Source of the DNA: DASQMT01 sp963835735
Lineage (GTDB): Bacteria; Actinomycetota; Thermoleophilia; Solirubrobacterales; Solirubrobacteraceae
Assembly: GCA_963835735.1 (NCBI GenBank)
Contig: CAWIGP010000009.1
Location: forward strand, 1-64,000
Direction: 5' to 3'
Length of the DNA stretch: 64,000 bases
The translations under genes were made by a program, and so were the position numbers. Shown piece after piece: positions 19,751-28,332 of the stretch. Each line of letters opens with the position of its first letter. Positions within the stretch are counted from its first letter, which is position 1. A model generated the notes under the pieces. That model did no database searches and was not told the origin of the DNA. It was given only the letters and a program-made list of their open reading frames with translations.

Positions 19751-20511
19751 ATGCATCTGCGCCTGATCCGCAATGCGACGCTGCGGCTCGAGGTCGACGG
19801 CCGACAGCTGCTGGTCGATCCGATGCTCGATCCGGCCGGCGCGCGGCCCCCGGTGCCGGACACCGAGAACGACCGCCGCAACCCGCTGGTCGAGCTCCCC
19901 GAGCCGCCCGAGGTGGTGGTCGAGGGCCTCGACGCCGTGCTGCGTCACGCACATGCACCAGGACCACTTCGACCCGACCGCCGCCGAGCTGCTGCCGCGC
20001 GACCTCCCGCTGCTCTGCCAGCCGGAGGACGTCGAGCGGCTGCGCGGCCACGGCTTCACCGACCTGCGCCCGGTCCAGAACAGCCTCCAGCTCGACGGCA
20101 TCACGGTGACGCGGACGCCGGCCCGCCACGGGACCGGTGCGACCGCCGAGGCGATGGCGCCGGTCAGCGGCTTCGTGATCCGCAACGCCGCCGGCCGCGC
20201 GCTCTACGTGGCCGGCGACACGGTGCTCTACGAGGGTGTGGAGCGGGTCCTCGAAGAGCAGCGCCCGGACGGTCGTGGTCGTCAACGCGAGCGGCGCCCG
20301 CTTCGTCGGCGGCGACCCGATCGTGATGGACTCGGAGGACGTCGTGGCGGTCGCCCGCCGCGCCCCGGACGCGCGCATCGTGGCCGTCCACCTCGACGCG
20401 ATCAACCACTGCATCCAGACGCGCGCGGACCTGCACCAGTGCCTGCACGACGAGGGGCTCAGCGAGCGCGTGACCGTGCCCGAGGACGGCGCGGCCGTGC
20501 CTGTGGACTGA
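19751..20511 (+). CDS. Metallo-beta-lactamase-fold hydrolase (UlaG-like)
   Basis: Two-metal hydrolase of about 252 residues. The metal motif THMHQDHFDPTAAELL (HxHxDH) is at about 19945-19990. Later ligands are in PARHGTGATAEAMAPVSGFV (His) and ALYVAGDTVLYEGV (Asp). RIVAVHLDAINHCIQTR supplies the last His. The opening HLRLIRNATLRLEVDGRQLL resembles UlaG/RomA-type members. Frameshifts near 19943 and 20270 each add one base. It stands alone between the methyltransferase and a toxin module; the substrate is unknown. Confidence 0.85.
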
Positions 20512-20540
20512 TGTAGCGCAGCGCACTACACTGCGCTACA
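20512..20540. promoter_or_regulatory. Perfect palindromic operator of the DUF433/DUF5615 module
   Basis: Arms TGTAGCGCAG (20512-20521) and CTGCGCTACA (20531-20540) are exact reverse complements with a nine-base spacer. The last A of the right arm is the first base of the antitoxin ATG. A site overlapping the start of an antitoxin gene with an RHH N-terminus fits autoregulation. That a protein binds here is inference. Confidence 0.7.
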
Positions 20541-20965
20541 TGGCCGGACTCAAGCCGTTCTCGATGCGCTTGCCGAGCGAGACGATGGCGCGACTCGAGG
20601 CGCGCGGACGCCGGCGCGGCGAGACGAAGACTCGCACCGCCGAGCGCCTGATCGACGAGGGACTGCGCATGGAGGACCACCCGGGGATCGTCTTTCGCGA
20701 CGGGCCGAGCGGGAGGCGCGCAGGAGTGGCCGGCGGCCCCGACGTGTCGGAGGTCCTTTCGACGCTCCAGGGCACCGGGGAGACGGGCGACGACGCGATC
20801 GCGGCCACGGCGGCATGGACGTCGCTCAGCGAGACGCAGGTACGCGCGGCCGTGCGGTACTACGCGGAGTTCCCCACGGAGGTCGACGAACGCATCCGGC
20901 TCAACCGTGAGGAGTCCGAGCGCGAACATGCCAGCTGGGAGCGGACCCGGGACGCGCTCGGTTGA
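20540..20965 (+). CDS. Antitoxin: RHH N-terminus plus DUF433-like domain
   Basis: Intact 141-residue protein. GLKPFSMRLPSETMARLEAR, with GETKTRTAERLIDEGLRME, has the form of a CopG/RHH domain. HPGIVFRDGPSGRRAGVAGG, PDVSEVLSTLQ, then AWTSLSETQVRAAVRYYAEF and PTEVDERIRLNREE form a DUF433-like winged helix-turn-helix. The start is set by the ATG that closes the 29-bp palindrome. Its stop overlaps the toxin start. Such antitoxins are known partners of DUF5615 PIN-like proteins. Confidence 0.82.
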   Translation: MAGLKPFSMRLPSETMARLEARGRRRGETKTRTAERLIDEGLRMEDHPGIVFRDGPSGRRAGVAGGPDVSEVLSTLQGTGETGDDAIAATAAWTSLSETQVRAAVRYYAEFPTEVDERIRLNREESEREHASWERTRDALG

Positions 20966-21321
20966 GGCTCCTCCTCGACGAGATGTATCCGTCGAGCATC
21001 GCCACGGCACTACGAAAGCGGGGCCATGACGTCGTCGCGGTCGTCGAGCGGCGCGAGCTGCGCGGCCTGCGCGATTCGGACGTCTTTGCCGTTGCCCAGG
21101 ACGAGCGCCGGACGGTCGTGACCGAGAACGTCGCGGACTTCGTCCCGCTCGCGAACGAGCTCGATGCCCGCGGCGTCGCGCACCACGGTGTGGTGCTCGT
21201 CCCGCCCGCGAAGTACCGGCTCGGCGACCGGCGGACGATCGGTGCGCTGGTCGGGGCGCTCGACGCGCTCCTGCACGCGGACCCGTCGGACGCGCCGACG
21301 AGCCTCCGTTCATGGCTGTGA
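20962..21321 (+). CDS. DUF5615 PIN-like toxin
   Basis: Predicted 119-residue RNase-like toxin. LRLLLDEMYPSSIATALRKR gives the first acidic residue of this compact PIN-like family. GHDVVAVVERRELRGLRDSD, then VFAVAQDERRTVVTENVADF and VPLANELDARGVAHHGVVLV are typical DUF5615 segments. Translation begins at a TTG that overlaps the antitoxin TGA (TTGA). The last residues (SDAPTSLRSWL) match the family ending. The module is intact, unlike the PIN remnant at 5475. Confidence 0.85.
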   Translation: MRLLLDEMYPSSIATALRKRGHDVVAVVERRELRGLRDSDVFAVAQDERRTVVTENVADFVPLANELDARGVAHHGVVLVPPAKYRLGDRRTIGALVGALDALLHADPSDAPTSLRSWL

Positions 21322-21329
21322 CGATCGCC

Positions 21330-21926
21330 TCAGTAGAGCCCGGTCGCCGTCGCGCCGTCGGGGGTCAAGCCGTAGGACAGCAGCCGCGGGCGCGCGCCCA
21401 GTTCGATCGTCGTCAGGCTCGCGTTCGGCGGCGAGCCGAAGGCGAGCGCGTCTCCGCCGCGTGACGTGCGCGCACGCCGCGCGGATGCAGCCGCCGTGGG
21501 TGACGACCAGCCACGACCCGCCGGCGGCGATCAGCGCATCGGCCGCGCCCGACACGCGCGCGGCGAACGCCGCCCACGTCTCCCCGCTGGGCGCGGTGCG
21601 CGGGCCGCCGCGCCAGTTCGTCAGGGTGTCCCCCTCCGCGTCGACCTCCGCGGCGCTGCGCCCGCCCCACTCGCCGACGTCGATCTCGCGCCATGCGGGG
21701 TCATACGCGGCCGGCTGCAGGCCGAGCAGCTCGGCGGTCCGCCGCGCCCGGCCGAGGTCGGAGCAGACGACCCGCTCTCCCGGGACCTCCAGCCGCGCGA
21801 CGAGCGGCACGAGCGCGGACGCCTGCGCGCGCCCCTCCGCCGACAGCGGCGGGTCCAGCTGCCCTGCAGCCGCTCCTCGGCGTTCCAGGTCGACTCGCCG
21901 TGGCGGACGAGGTAGAGCAGGGCTAG
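21330..21926 (-). CDS. Histidine phosphatase superfamily (phosphoglycerate mutase-like)
   Basis: Predicted phosphatase of about 198 residues. The catalytic motif is LLYLVRHGESTWNAEERLQG (RHGE). After a frameshift near 21860, VARLEVPGERVVCSDLGRAR (R), REIDVGEWGGRSAAEVDAEG and WLVVTHGGCIRAACAHVT (second His) follow. Another shift near 21455 leads to the C-terminus LAFGSPPNASLTTIELGARP and a TGA at 21330. No ATG/GTG lies at the proper start; CTG within CTAGCCCTG or a hidden error is likely. It follows the sugar transferase stop directly. Confidence 0.83.
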
Positions 21927-23437
21927 AAGGCGCCCCGGCGGCTGAGCACGGCCGGGATCGTCTTGAGCAGGATCGTCAGGTCGAGCCCGACCGACCAGCG
22001 CTCGAGGTAGAGGAAGTCGAGCCGCACGAGGTCGTCGAAGTCGAGCTCGGAGCGGCCCGAGACCTGCCACAGCCCGGTCAACCCCGGGAGCACGAGGTAG
22101 CGCTTCTTGTGCCAGTCCTCGAGCTGGTCGAAGTCGCGCTGCGGCAGCGGCCGCGGCCCGACGAGCGACATCTGGCCCAGCACGACGTTGAACAGCTGCG
22201 GCAGCTCGTCGAGCGAGAAGCGGCGCAGCAGCCGGCCGACGCGCGTCATGCGCGGGTCGCGCCGGATCTTGAACAGCGCGCCCGACGCCTCGTTGAGCGA
22301 CTCGAGGTCGGCCTGCAGCTGGTCGGCTCCGGAGCGCATCGTGCGGAACTTGATGCAGCCGAACGGCTCGCCGCCGATCCCGGGCCGGATCGAGCGGTAC
22401 AGCACCGGGCCGCGCGACGTCAGGAACACCGCGATCGCGATCGTCAGCAGCAGCGGGCTGAGCAGCACGAGCAGCAGCAGCGCGCCGACGAAGTCGAAGC
22501 TCCGCTTGAGGAAGTAGTCGAAGCCGTCGAACACCGGCGGGCGCAGCTCGAACAGCGGCACCGACGCCCCCGGCACGAACTCCGCGCGGTGGACGAGGAT
22601 CTCCATCGTCGACGGCGCGATGCGCACGGTGACGCCCCGCCGGTGGCACTGGTCGACGAGCTCGACCGCGCGCTCCTCGGGGAAGTCCGGGTCGGCGATG
22701 ATCACCTCCTGCACGCGGTGGAGCTCGAGCACCGCCGGCAGGTCCTCGATCTGCCCGAGCGAGCGCAGCCCGTTGTCCGGCCGCGGCTCGAGCGAGATGA
22801 AGCCGATCATGTCGACCGGCGCGTGCACCTCGTCGACGAGCGCGGTGTGGACGTCCTCGATGTGCTTGCCCGAGCCGACGAGCACGGCGCGGCGCCGGTA
22901 GCCCGCCGCCCGCAGCAGCACGCCGGTGATCTTCTCGTAGCCCCAGCGGATCGTCGACACGTACGCGATCGCGAAGAACAGCGTGCCGTAGAAGATGTAG
23001 TAGCTCGAGTACTCCTCGCCGTTGACGAGCGCGAAGATCAGCGCGACGACGGTGACCTGGAACAGCGAGGAGACGATCCGCGGCAGGCCGGGGCGCTGCG
23101 CGCGCTCGGCGTAGAGGCCGGAGCGCGCGAACAGCAGCGCGGTCACGAGGTAGGCGAACGCGATGTTCTGCTTGGCCTCGTCGAACGACGCGTCCCATGC
23201 CCACACGCCGTCGCTGCAGCACCGCCTTGACCATCAGCGCGGTCATGATCGCCGCGAAGACGCCGGCGAAGTCGAGCGCGAGCAGCGACACCACGCGGCA
23301 GAAGCGCCGCAGGGTGTCCATGCGCAGCAGGAACGAGAGCGCGGGCGGGCGCTTGCGCCGGATGTCGGTCGGCGGAGCGCCACCGAGCGCGACGTCGCGC
23401 TGGCCTGCTGCGGTGGCTTGGTGCTCGTCTCAGGCAT
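21923..23437 (-). CDS. Polyprenyl-phosphate sugar-1-phosphate transferase (WbaP/WcaJ type)
   Basis: Initiates repeat-unit assembly by moving a sugar-1-phosphate from a UDP-sugar to undecaprenyl phosphate. Four N-terminal helices come first (for example LLALDFAGVFAAIMTAL). A CoA-binding-like domain has RAVLVGSGKHIEDVHTALVD. The catalytic C-terminal third starts KRSFDFVGALLLLVLLSPLL and has EPFGCIKFRTMRSGAD, RDPRMTRVGRLLRRFSLDEL, PQLFNVVLGQMSLVGPRPLP and LPGLTGLWQVSGRSELDFDD, all hallmarks of the family. From 23206 down to 21923 the frame is unbroken. Upstream, frameshifts near 23215 and 23385 link to the ATG at 23437, giving about 504 residues. Confidence 0.92.
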
Positions 23438-23534
23438 CGGCGCTTCCCCTAGCCATCAACGCGGCAGCGTGTCACAGGTTCTGGCGTTTCTCGCAGCAAA
23501 GGATGCAGGCCGCGGGGTGCGGATCGGACCGGCG

Positions 23535-24486
23535 CTAGGACGCGCCGGCCCCCGTGAGCGCCTCGACGCCGGAGTCCTCCAGCGTGCGGCGCAGGCCTTC
23601 GCGCAGCTCGACCCGCGGCTCCCAGCCGAGGATCTCGCGGGCGAGGCTGATGTCGGGCTGGCGCACCTGCGGGTCGTCCTCGGGCAGCGCCTCGTGCACG
23701 ATCTCCGAGCGCGACCCGGTGACGTCGATCACCGCGTGCGCCAGCTCGAGCAGCGTGAACTCGTTCGGGTTGCCGATGTTGACCGGGTAGTGGTAGCCGG
23801 ACTCGGCCAGCCGGATGATCCCGTCGATCAGGTCCGCGACGTAGCAGAACGACCGCGTCTGCAGCCCGTCCCCGAACACGGTGATCGGCCGGTCCTGCAG
23901 CGCCTGGCGCAGGAACGTCGGGATCGCGCGGCCGTCATGCGGCCGCATCCGCGGCCCGTAGGTGTTGAAGATCCGCACGATCGCCGTGTCGACGCCCTGC
24001 TGGCGGTGATAGGCCATCGTCAGCGCCTCCGCGTAGCGCTTGGCCTCGTCGTACACCCCGCGCGGCCCGATCGGGTTCACGTGCCCCCAGTAGGACTCCG
24101 GCTGCGGGTGCACCTTCGGATCGCCGTAGACCTCGGACGTCGACGCGGTCACGAAGCGCGCGCGGTGCGCCTTGGCCAGCCCGAGCGTGTGGTGCGTGCC
24201 GTAGCGAGCCGACCTTCAGCGTGTGCAGCGGCAGCCGCAGGTAGTCGATCGGCGACGCCGGGCTCGCGAAGTGGTAGACGACGTCGACCGGCTCGTCGAC
24301 GAAGTACGGCTCGATGATGTCCGCGTGCAGGAAGCGGAACTCCGGCGTGCGGATGTGCTCGATGTTGGCGAGGGACCCGGTCTCGACGTTGTCGACGCAG
24401 ATGACGCGATGACCGCGGCGCAGCAGCTCGTCGCAAAGGTGCGAGCCCAGGAACCCTGCGCCACCCGTTACGAGGCAGGTGGCCAT
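23535..24486 (-). CDS. UDP-glucuronate decarboxylase (UDP-xylose synthase)
   Basis: Converts UDP-glucuronic acid to UDP-xylose. TCLVTGGAGFLGSHLCDELL and CVDNVETGSLANIEHI bind NAD. HADIIEPYFVDEPVDVVYHF, ASPASPIDYLRLPLHTLKVG (specific for UXS) and TASTSEVYGDPKVHPQPESY, WGHVNPIGPRGVYDEAKRYA (YDEAK catalytic pair) and IVRIFNTYGPRMRPHDGRAI are diagnostic. A frameshift near 24205 is the only break. Total length is about 317 residues, normal. It may be transcribed with the sugar transferase 98 bp downstream. Confidence 0.92.
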
Positions 24487-24505
24487 TGACCGCGCAGAAT
24501 AGCGG

Positions 24506-24691
24506 TCAGCCGCGCGCGGCCTTGAGCGCCCGCTTGGGCACGACGTCGATCACGACGTAGCGGAGCTTGCCCTCGCGCTCGGCGAAGCCCTGCTTGGCGA
24601 GCTTCTTCCACACGACCGGGCACCGCTTGCAGCGCGTACCGGACTTGCAGCACTTCTTCTTGCAGCGGACCTGGTCCCCGGGGCGCTTCAT
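24506..24691 (-). CDS. Small Cys/Lys-rich conserved protein
   Basis: Sixty-one residues beginning MKRPGDQVRCKKKCCKSGTR, with CKRCPVVWKKLAKQGFAE next and RYVVIDVVPKRALKAARG at the end. Five cysteines in CxxxCCxxxxxCxxC spacing suggest a metal site, possibly zinc or iron-sulfur. Similar short proteins occur in other actinobacteria as I recall, without a known function. It is divergent from ferritin, and the 20-bp palindrome at 24716 lies between the two, so both may share a regulator. Confidence 0.65.
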   Translation of the reverse strand: MKRPGDQVRCKKKCCKSGTRCKRCPVVWKKLAKQGFAEREGKLRYVVIDVVPKRALKAARG

Positions 24692-24715
24692 CGACGCCGC
24701 GCAGCGTAGCACGGG

Positions 24716-24735
24716 GCGTTAGGGCGCCCTAACGC
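24716..24735. promoter_or_regulatory. 20-bp perfect palindrome, candidate metal-responsive operator
   Basis: GCGTTAGGGCGCCCTAACGC is self-complementary over its whole length. It is centred about 40 bp before the ferritin ATG, upstream of a TATGCT at 24751-24756 that could be a -10 box, so it would cover the -35 region. The half-site TTAGG resembles DtxR/IdeR half-sites, but the spacing is shorter than the classical 19-bp iron box. A near-identical core occurs at 61654-61667. Confidence 0.65.
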
Positions 24736-24765
24736 GTCGCGGGCGGAGAGTATGCTTGCGCGCCG

Positions 24766-25297
24766 ATGCCCTCCGACGCCTTCGTCGCCAAGCTCAACGA
24801 GCAGATCGCCACGAGTTCGCGGCGCACCAGCAGTACGTCGCGATCGCGGTCCACTACGACGCCGAGACGCTCCCGCAGCTCGCGCGCTTCTTCTACCGCC
24901 AGGCGCTCGAGGAGCGCGACCACGCGATGATGATGGTCCAGTACCTGCTCGACGCCGACGAGCGCGCCGTGGTGCCCGGGGTCGCCGCGCCGCAGGTCGA
25001 CTTCGACGACATCGTCGGCCCGGTGGCGCTCGCGCTCGCGCAGGAGAAGCGCGTGTCCGAGCAGATCAACGCGCTCGCGGCCGCCGCCCGCCAGGAGGGC
25101 GACTACTCCTCCGAGCAGTTCATGCAGTGGTTCATCAAGGAGCAGATCGAGGAGGTCGCGACGATGTCCGACCTGCTCGGGTCGTCGAGCGCTCGCAGGA
25201 CCACGCGATGGACATCGAGGACTACCTCGCGCGCGAGCAGCTCGGCGAGGAGGGCGACGATCCGACCGCGCCGCACCCCGCCGGCTCCGGCGGGTGA
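24766..25297 (+). CDS. Ferritin-like iron storage protein
   Basis: Non-haem ferritin of about 175 residues. MPSDAFVAKLNEQIA leads, after a frameshift near 24810, to EFAAHQQYVAIAVHYDAETL and LARFFYRQALEERDHAMMMV, where the Glu and ERDHA residues form the ferroxidase site. RVSEQINALAAAARQEGDYS and FMQWFIKEQIEEVATMSDLL provide the fourth-helix ligands. A second shift near 25185 leads to SQDHAMDIEDYLAREQLGEE. The palindrome just upstream suggests iron control. Its TGA overlaps the TenA start (GTGA). Confidence 0.9.
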
Positions 25298-25953
25298 GCC
25301 TCGCCGCCGAGCTGCGCGCGGCGTCGGCGGACGTCTGGGAGGCCCAGCACGCGCATCCGTTCGTGCGCGGGATCGGCGACGGGACGCTCGACGAGGCGCG
25401 CTTCCGCTTCTACGTCCGCCAGGACTACCGCTTCCTGATCGACTACGGCCGGCTGCTCGCGCTCGGCGCGGCGCGCGCCCCGCGGCTGGCGGAGATGCGC
25501 CGGTTCGCGGGCCTGTGCCAGTCGGTGCTGGAGACCGAGATGGCGCTGCACGTCGGCTTCGCCGAGCGCTGGGGGATCGCCGCCGCCGAGCTGGAGGCCG
25601 AGCCGGTGGCGCCCGCGACCGCGGCGTACACCGACTTCCTGCTGCGCACCGCGGCGCTCGGCGACTACGCCGAGCTCGTCGCCGCACTGCTGCCGTGCAT
25701 GTGGGGCTACGCGGAGATCGGCGCGCGGCTGGCGTCGGCGGGCGTGCCGGACCACGCCGGCTACACGACCTGGATCGCGACGTACGCCGACCCCGAGTTC
25801 CAGGCGCTCGCGGCGTGGGCGCGCGAGCTGGCCGACGCCGCGGGCGCCGACGCCGGGCCGGGCGCGCACGAGCGGATGCACGCGGCGTTCCGCGCGTCGA
25901 GCGAGCACGAGCTGGCGTTCTGGGAGAGCGCGTGGCGGTACGAGGGCGCGTGA
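25294..25953 (+). CDS. TenA-family thiaminase II / PqqC-like protein
   Basis: Intact 219-residue helical protein. LAAELRAASADVWEAQHAHP, RFRFYVRQDYRFLIDYGRLL and LAEMRRFAGLCQSVLETEMA (Glu) match TenA. LLPCMWGYAEIGARLASAGV carries the catalytic Cys and Tyr region, and HERMHAAFRASSEHELAFWE the C-terminal Glu. TenA hydrolyses aminopyrimidines in thiamine salvage, and family members also act in other pathways. It is coupled to ferritin by a GTGA overlap, an unusual pairing. No other thiamine gene is near. Confidence 0.85.
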   Translation: MSLAAELRAASADVWEAQHAHPFVRGIGDGTLDEARFRFYVRQDYRFLIDYGRLLALGAARAPRLAEMRRFAGLCQSVLETEMALHVGFAERWGIAAAELEAEPVAPATAAYTDFLLRTAALGDYAELVAALLPCMWGYAEIGARLASAGVPDHAGYTTWIATYADPEFQALAAWARELADAAGADAGPGAHERMHAAFRASSEHELAFWESAWRYEGA

Positions 25954-26037
25954 ACCGCGGGCACTGACGGCGGACCGTCGCGCCGAGGCCTGCTCGCGGC
26001 CCCAGGTCGCCTCCGATGCGCCGCTGTAGGGCACGCG

Positions 26038-26069
26038 CGCCGAGCTCGCGCGGCTGCGCGAGCTCGGCG
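26038..26069. terminator. Strong hairpin after tenA
   Basis: CGCCGAGCTCGCGC and its exact reverse complement form a 14-bp stem closed by a GGCT loop. It lies 85 bp after the tenA stop and 79 bp before the nitrilase start. No T-run follows, as is common in very GC-rich actinobacteria. The rest of 25954-26147 shows no gene. Confidence 0.6.
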
Positions 26070-26147
26070 GCTCATCCGCCGGGCCACCCCCGGCTCGTCC
26101 CGTCCATCAATTGACGCACGGCGGTGCTGCGGCGTAGCGTCGGCGCC

Positions 26148-27066
26148 ATGACCGAACTGCGCACCGTCCGAGTCGCCGCCGTGCAGGCGACGCCCGTCGT
26201 CCTCGATGCCGACGCGACCGTCGCGAAGGCGTGCCGGCTGCTCGGCGAGGCGGCCGGAGAGGGCGCCGAGCTGGCGGTCCTGCCGGAGACGTTCGTCTCG
26301 CTGTACCCGTCCAACGCGTGGGCCGGCCGCGCGGTCGCGTTCAGCGGCCACGACGAGCTGTGGGAGCGGCTCTGGGCCAGCGCGGTCGACGTGCCCGGCC
26401 CGCACGTCGACGCGCTCGCCGCGGCGTGCGCCGAGCACGAGATCCACTGCGTGATCGGCGTCAACGAGCGCGAGTCGGAGCGGCCGGGCTCGCTCTACAA
26501 CACGATGCTCCTGATCGGGCCCGAGGGGCTCCTGCACAAGCACCGCAAGCTGATGCCGACGATGCAGGAGCGCATCTTCCACGGGTTCGGGAGCGGCGAC
26601 GACCTCGGCGTGACCGCGACTGCGGTCGGCCGCGTCGGCGGCCTGATCTGCTGGGAGAACCGGATGCCGCTCGCGCGCTGGGCGGTCTACCAGGGCGGGC
26701 CGCAGATCTGGGTCGCGCCGAACGCGGACGACTCCGACGGCTGGCAGGCATCGATGCGCCACATCGCGATCGAGTCCGGCGCGTTCGTCGTGGCGGTGCC
26801 GCAGTACATCCCCGGCGACACGTTCCCCGACGATTTCCCGGCCGAGGTCGACCGCGACGCGGGTCTACGGCCGCGGCGGCGCGGTGATCGTCGAGCCGAC
26901 CTGGGGCGAGGTGATCGCCGGGCCGCTCTACGACCGCGAGGGAATGGTGATCGCCGACTGCGACCTCCGGTCCGGGCTGCACGCGAAGCGCTGGTTCGAC
27001 GCCGTCGGGCATTACTCGCGGTCCGACGTGCTCGCGGCGCCGGCGTTTGAGAACGGCGGCCGTTGA
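26148..27066 (+). CDS. Nitrilase (aliphatic nitrilase / cyanide-hydratase branch)
   Basis: Carbon-nitrogen hydrolase of about 305 residues that would turn nitriles into acids and ammonia. The catalytic triad is visible: Glu in LAVLPETFVSLYPSNAW, Lys in HKHRKLMPTMQERIFHGFG and Cys in GGLICWENRMPLARWAVY. QIWVAPNADDSDGWQASMRH and ESGAFVVAVPQYIPGDTF are typical of true nitrilases. A frameshift near 26862 precedes VYGRGGAVIVEPTWGEVIAG. The last codons (SDVLAAPAFENGGR, stop) belong to the first unit of a 52-bp tandem repeat that continues downstream. Ammonia release would fit the nearby Amt gene. Confidence 0.9.
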
Positions 27067-27223
27067 CTCGCGCTCCGAAGTACTGGCGGCGCCCGCGTTT
27101 GAGAACGGCGGCCGTTGACTTGCGCTCCGACGTGATCGCGGGCGCCGGCGTTTGACAACGGGCGCCGTTGGCTCGCGCTGCGACGTGCTCGCGGCGCTAG
27201 CGCTTCACAACGGCGGGCATTGA
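27015..27223. repeat. 52-bp tandem repeat made from the 3' end of the nitrilase gene
   Basis: Four head-to-tail units: 27015-27066, 27067-27118, 27119-27171 and 27172-27223. The first encodes the nitrilase C-terminus and its TGA. The next two keep GTTTGAGAACGGCGGCCG or close variants, and the fourth has diverged to CTTCACAACGGCGGGCATTG, where it merges with the left end of the element at 27211. There is no coding potential beyond the first unit. Confidence 0.9.
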
Positions 27224-27389
27224 AGGAGAGTCGGATCGCGGTCGCGTTCATGCGGGGGCGCCTCGACCACCCGCATATTCGCGGTCAAGGCGCAACGCAA
27301 CGCTGCTTCACGACTTGACCCCAGCACGCGGGATCAAGTCGAGACCGAGTTCGACGTAACCGCCGAACCCGCTCCCTAAATGCACGCCG
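27211..27389. mobile_element. Palindromic repeat element, copy A
   Basis: About 179 bp bounded by imperfect inverted ends: CGGCGGGCATTGAAGGAGAG at the left and the reverse complement of CGGCGTGCATTTAGGGAGCG at the right. Inside are two hairpins: GCGCCTCGACC/GGTCAAGGCGC (27258-27293) and CGACTTGACCCC/GGGATCAAGTCG (27311-27341). No open frame of note. The arm at 27280-27296 is the reverse complement of GTTGCGCCTTGACCGCG in copy C, an exact 17-base match. Non-autonomous element or structured intergenic repeat; which one is not known. Confidence 0.65.
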
Positions 27390-27692
27390 TACGACCGCGC
27401 CGGGCCCGGCGGGACGACGGCCGCAGCGGGAGCGGCTGCGTCACCCGGCCGCCTGCGCGACCGCCTCACCACAACGGCGGGCACTGAGGGACGCGGGATC
27501 GGCCGCGCGGCGACGCCGAACGTCGGTGAGCAGGGCGTATACGCGGTGCTGCCCGACGTTCGGCGTCATCGCGCGAGCGGACCGGCCGAACCCGCTCTCT
27601 GAACTGCCCGCCGTACGACCGCGCCAGGCCCGGCGGGACGACGGCCGCAGCGGGAGCGTCTGCGTCACCCGTCCGCCCGCGCCACCGCCTCC
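27387..27692. repeat. 82-bp direct repeats flanking element copy B
   Basis: 27387-27468 and 27611-27692 are near-identical (roughly seven differences), beginning CCGTACGACCGCGCC and containing GGCGGGACGACGGCCGCAGC. The right copy includes the last nine codons and stop of the cyclodeaminase gene (minus strand). The left copy is thus an orphan duplicate of that gene end and its downstream flank. Confidence 0.85.
27475..27613. mobile_element. Palindromic repeat element, copy B
   Basis: 139 bp with 31-base inverted ends matching at about 23 positions: left starts CGGCGGGCACTGAGGGACGC, and the right end, reverse-complemented, starts CGGCGGGCAGTTCAGAGAGC; both inner parts read TCGGCCG. The interior has one perfect 15-bp stem, GACGCCGAACGTCGG (27512-27526) with its complement at 27553-27567, around a GCGTATACGC palindrome. 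It separates the convergent nitrilase and cyclodeaminase genes with copy A. The stem shares CCGAACGTCGGTGAG with the solo hairpin at 13957. Confidence 0.65.
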
Positions 27693-28187
27693 CGCGCGCG
27701 CGCCACCCGCGGGTCGTCGACAGCGCCCACGAGGTTGATCTCCACCAGCCGCGCCGCCGCCCGCGCCGCGCCCGCCGCGATGTCGGCGCCCGCCAGCGCG
27801 TCCCCGCGCAGCCCCGGCTTGCCCGCCGCCGCCACTTCGCGCGCCAGCACCGCGACCGCAGAGGCCGCCTCGGCGATCGCGAGCGGCACATCCGCGGCCG
27901 CCGACTGCGCAACGCGCAGCGCCGCCGCCCGCCCCGGGTCGTCCGGCGCCAGCCGCAGCGCCTCCAGCACCGGCGCGTAGGCCGACAGGTCGGCGTCCGC
28001 CAGCGCCAGCGCCCTCCGCGCGCAGCGCAGCGGCCCGCGCCGCCGCGGCGTCGAGCCCCGCGAACCGCGCCGCCATCTCGGTCAGCGCCGCGCCCAGCGC
28101 GCACCCGACGCCCGCCGCCGCGCCGCCGCCCGGCGCGGGCGTGCGCTCCGCGACCGACGCGAGGAACGCATCGAGGGTCACGACCAC
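27665..28187 (-). CDS. Cyclodeaminase/cyclohydrolase (FTCD C-terminal domain family)
   Basis: About 174 residues. VTLDAFLASVAERTPAPGGG is the family hallmark opening, followed by AAAGVGCALGAALTEMAARF. After a frameshift near 28015 it continues LEALRLAPDDPGRAAALRVA, DVPLAIAEAASAVAVLAREV and LRGDALAGADIAAGAARAAA, ending LVEINLVGAVDDPRVARARE. Stand-alone members act as methenyltetrahydrofolate cyclohydrolase (FchA) or formiminotetrahydrofolate cyclodeaminase. GTG at 28187 or 28181 could start it. It is convergent with the nitrilase, and its 3' end is duplicated at 27387. Confidence 0.85.
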
Positions 28188-28332
28188 GTAACGGGTTGTG
28201 TCCGTGCACCACATGACAGACGTGAAAACGATGGTGGGTTCGGCCATTGCCCCTCCAATTGGTTCGGGGATACAACCCGGCCGAACGCACGCCTCGAGGA
28301 GGGCGTGCGCCAACCGAGAGGGAGCAGCCGGG

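Noticed and set aside
27015..27223. CRISPR array
   Set aside because: The 52-bp units are contiguous with no variable spacers, and no cas genes are nearby.
27475..27613. Simple intrinsic terminator between convergent genes
   Set aside because: A hairpin is present, but the 31-base inverted ends and flanking direct repeats go well beyond a terminator.
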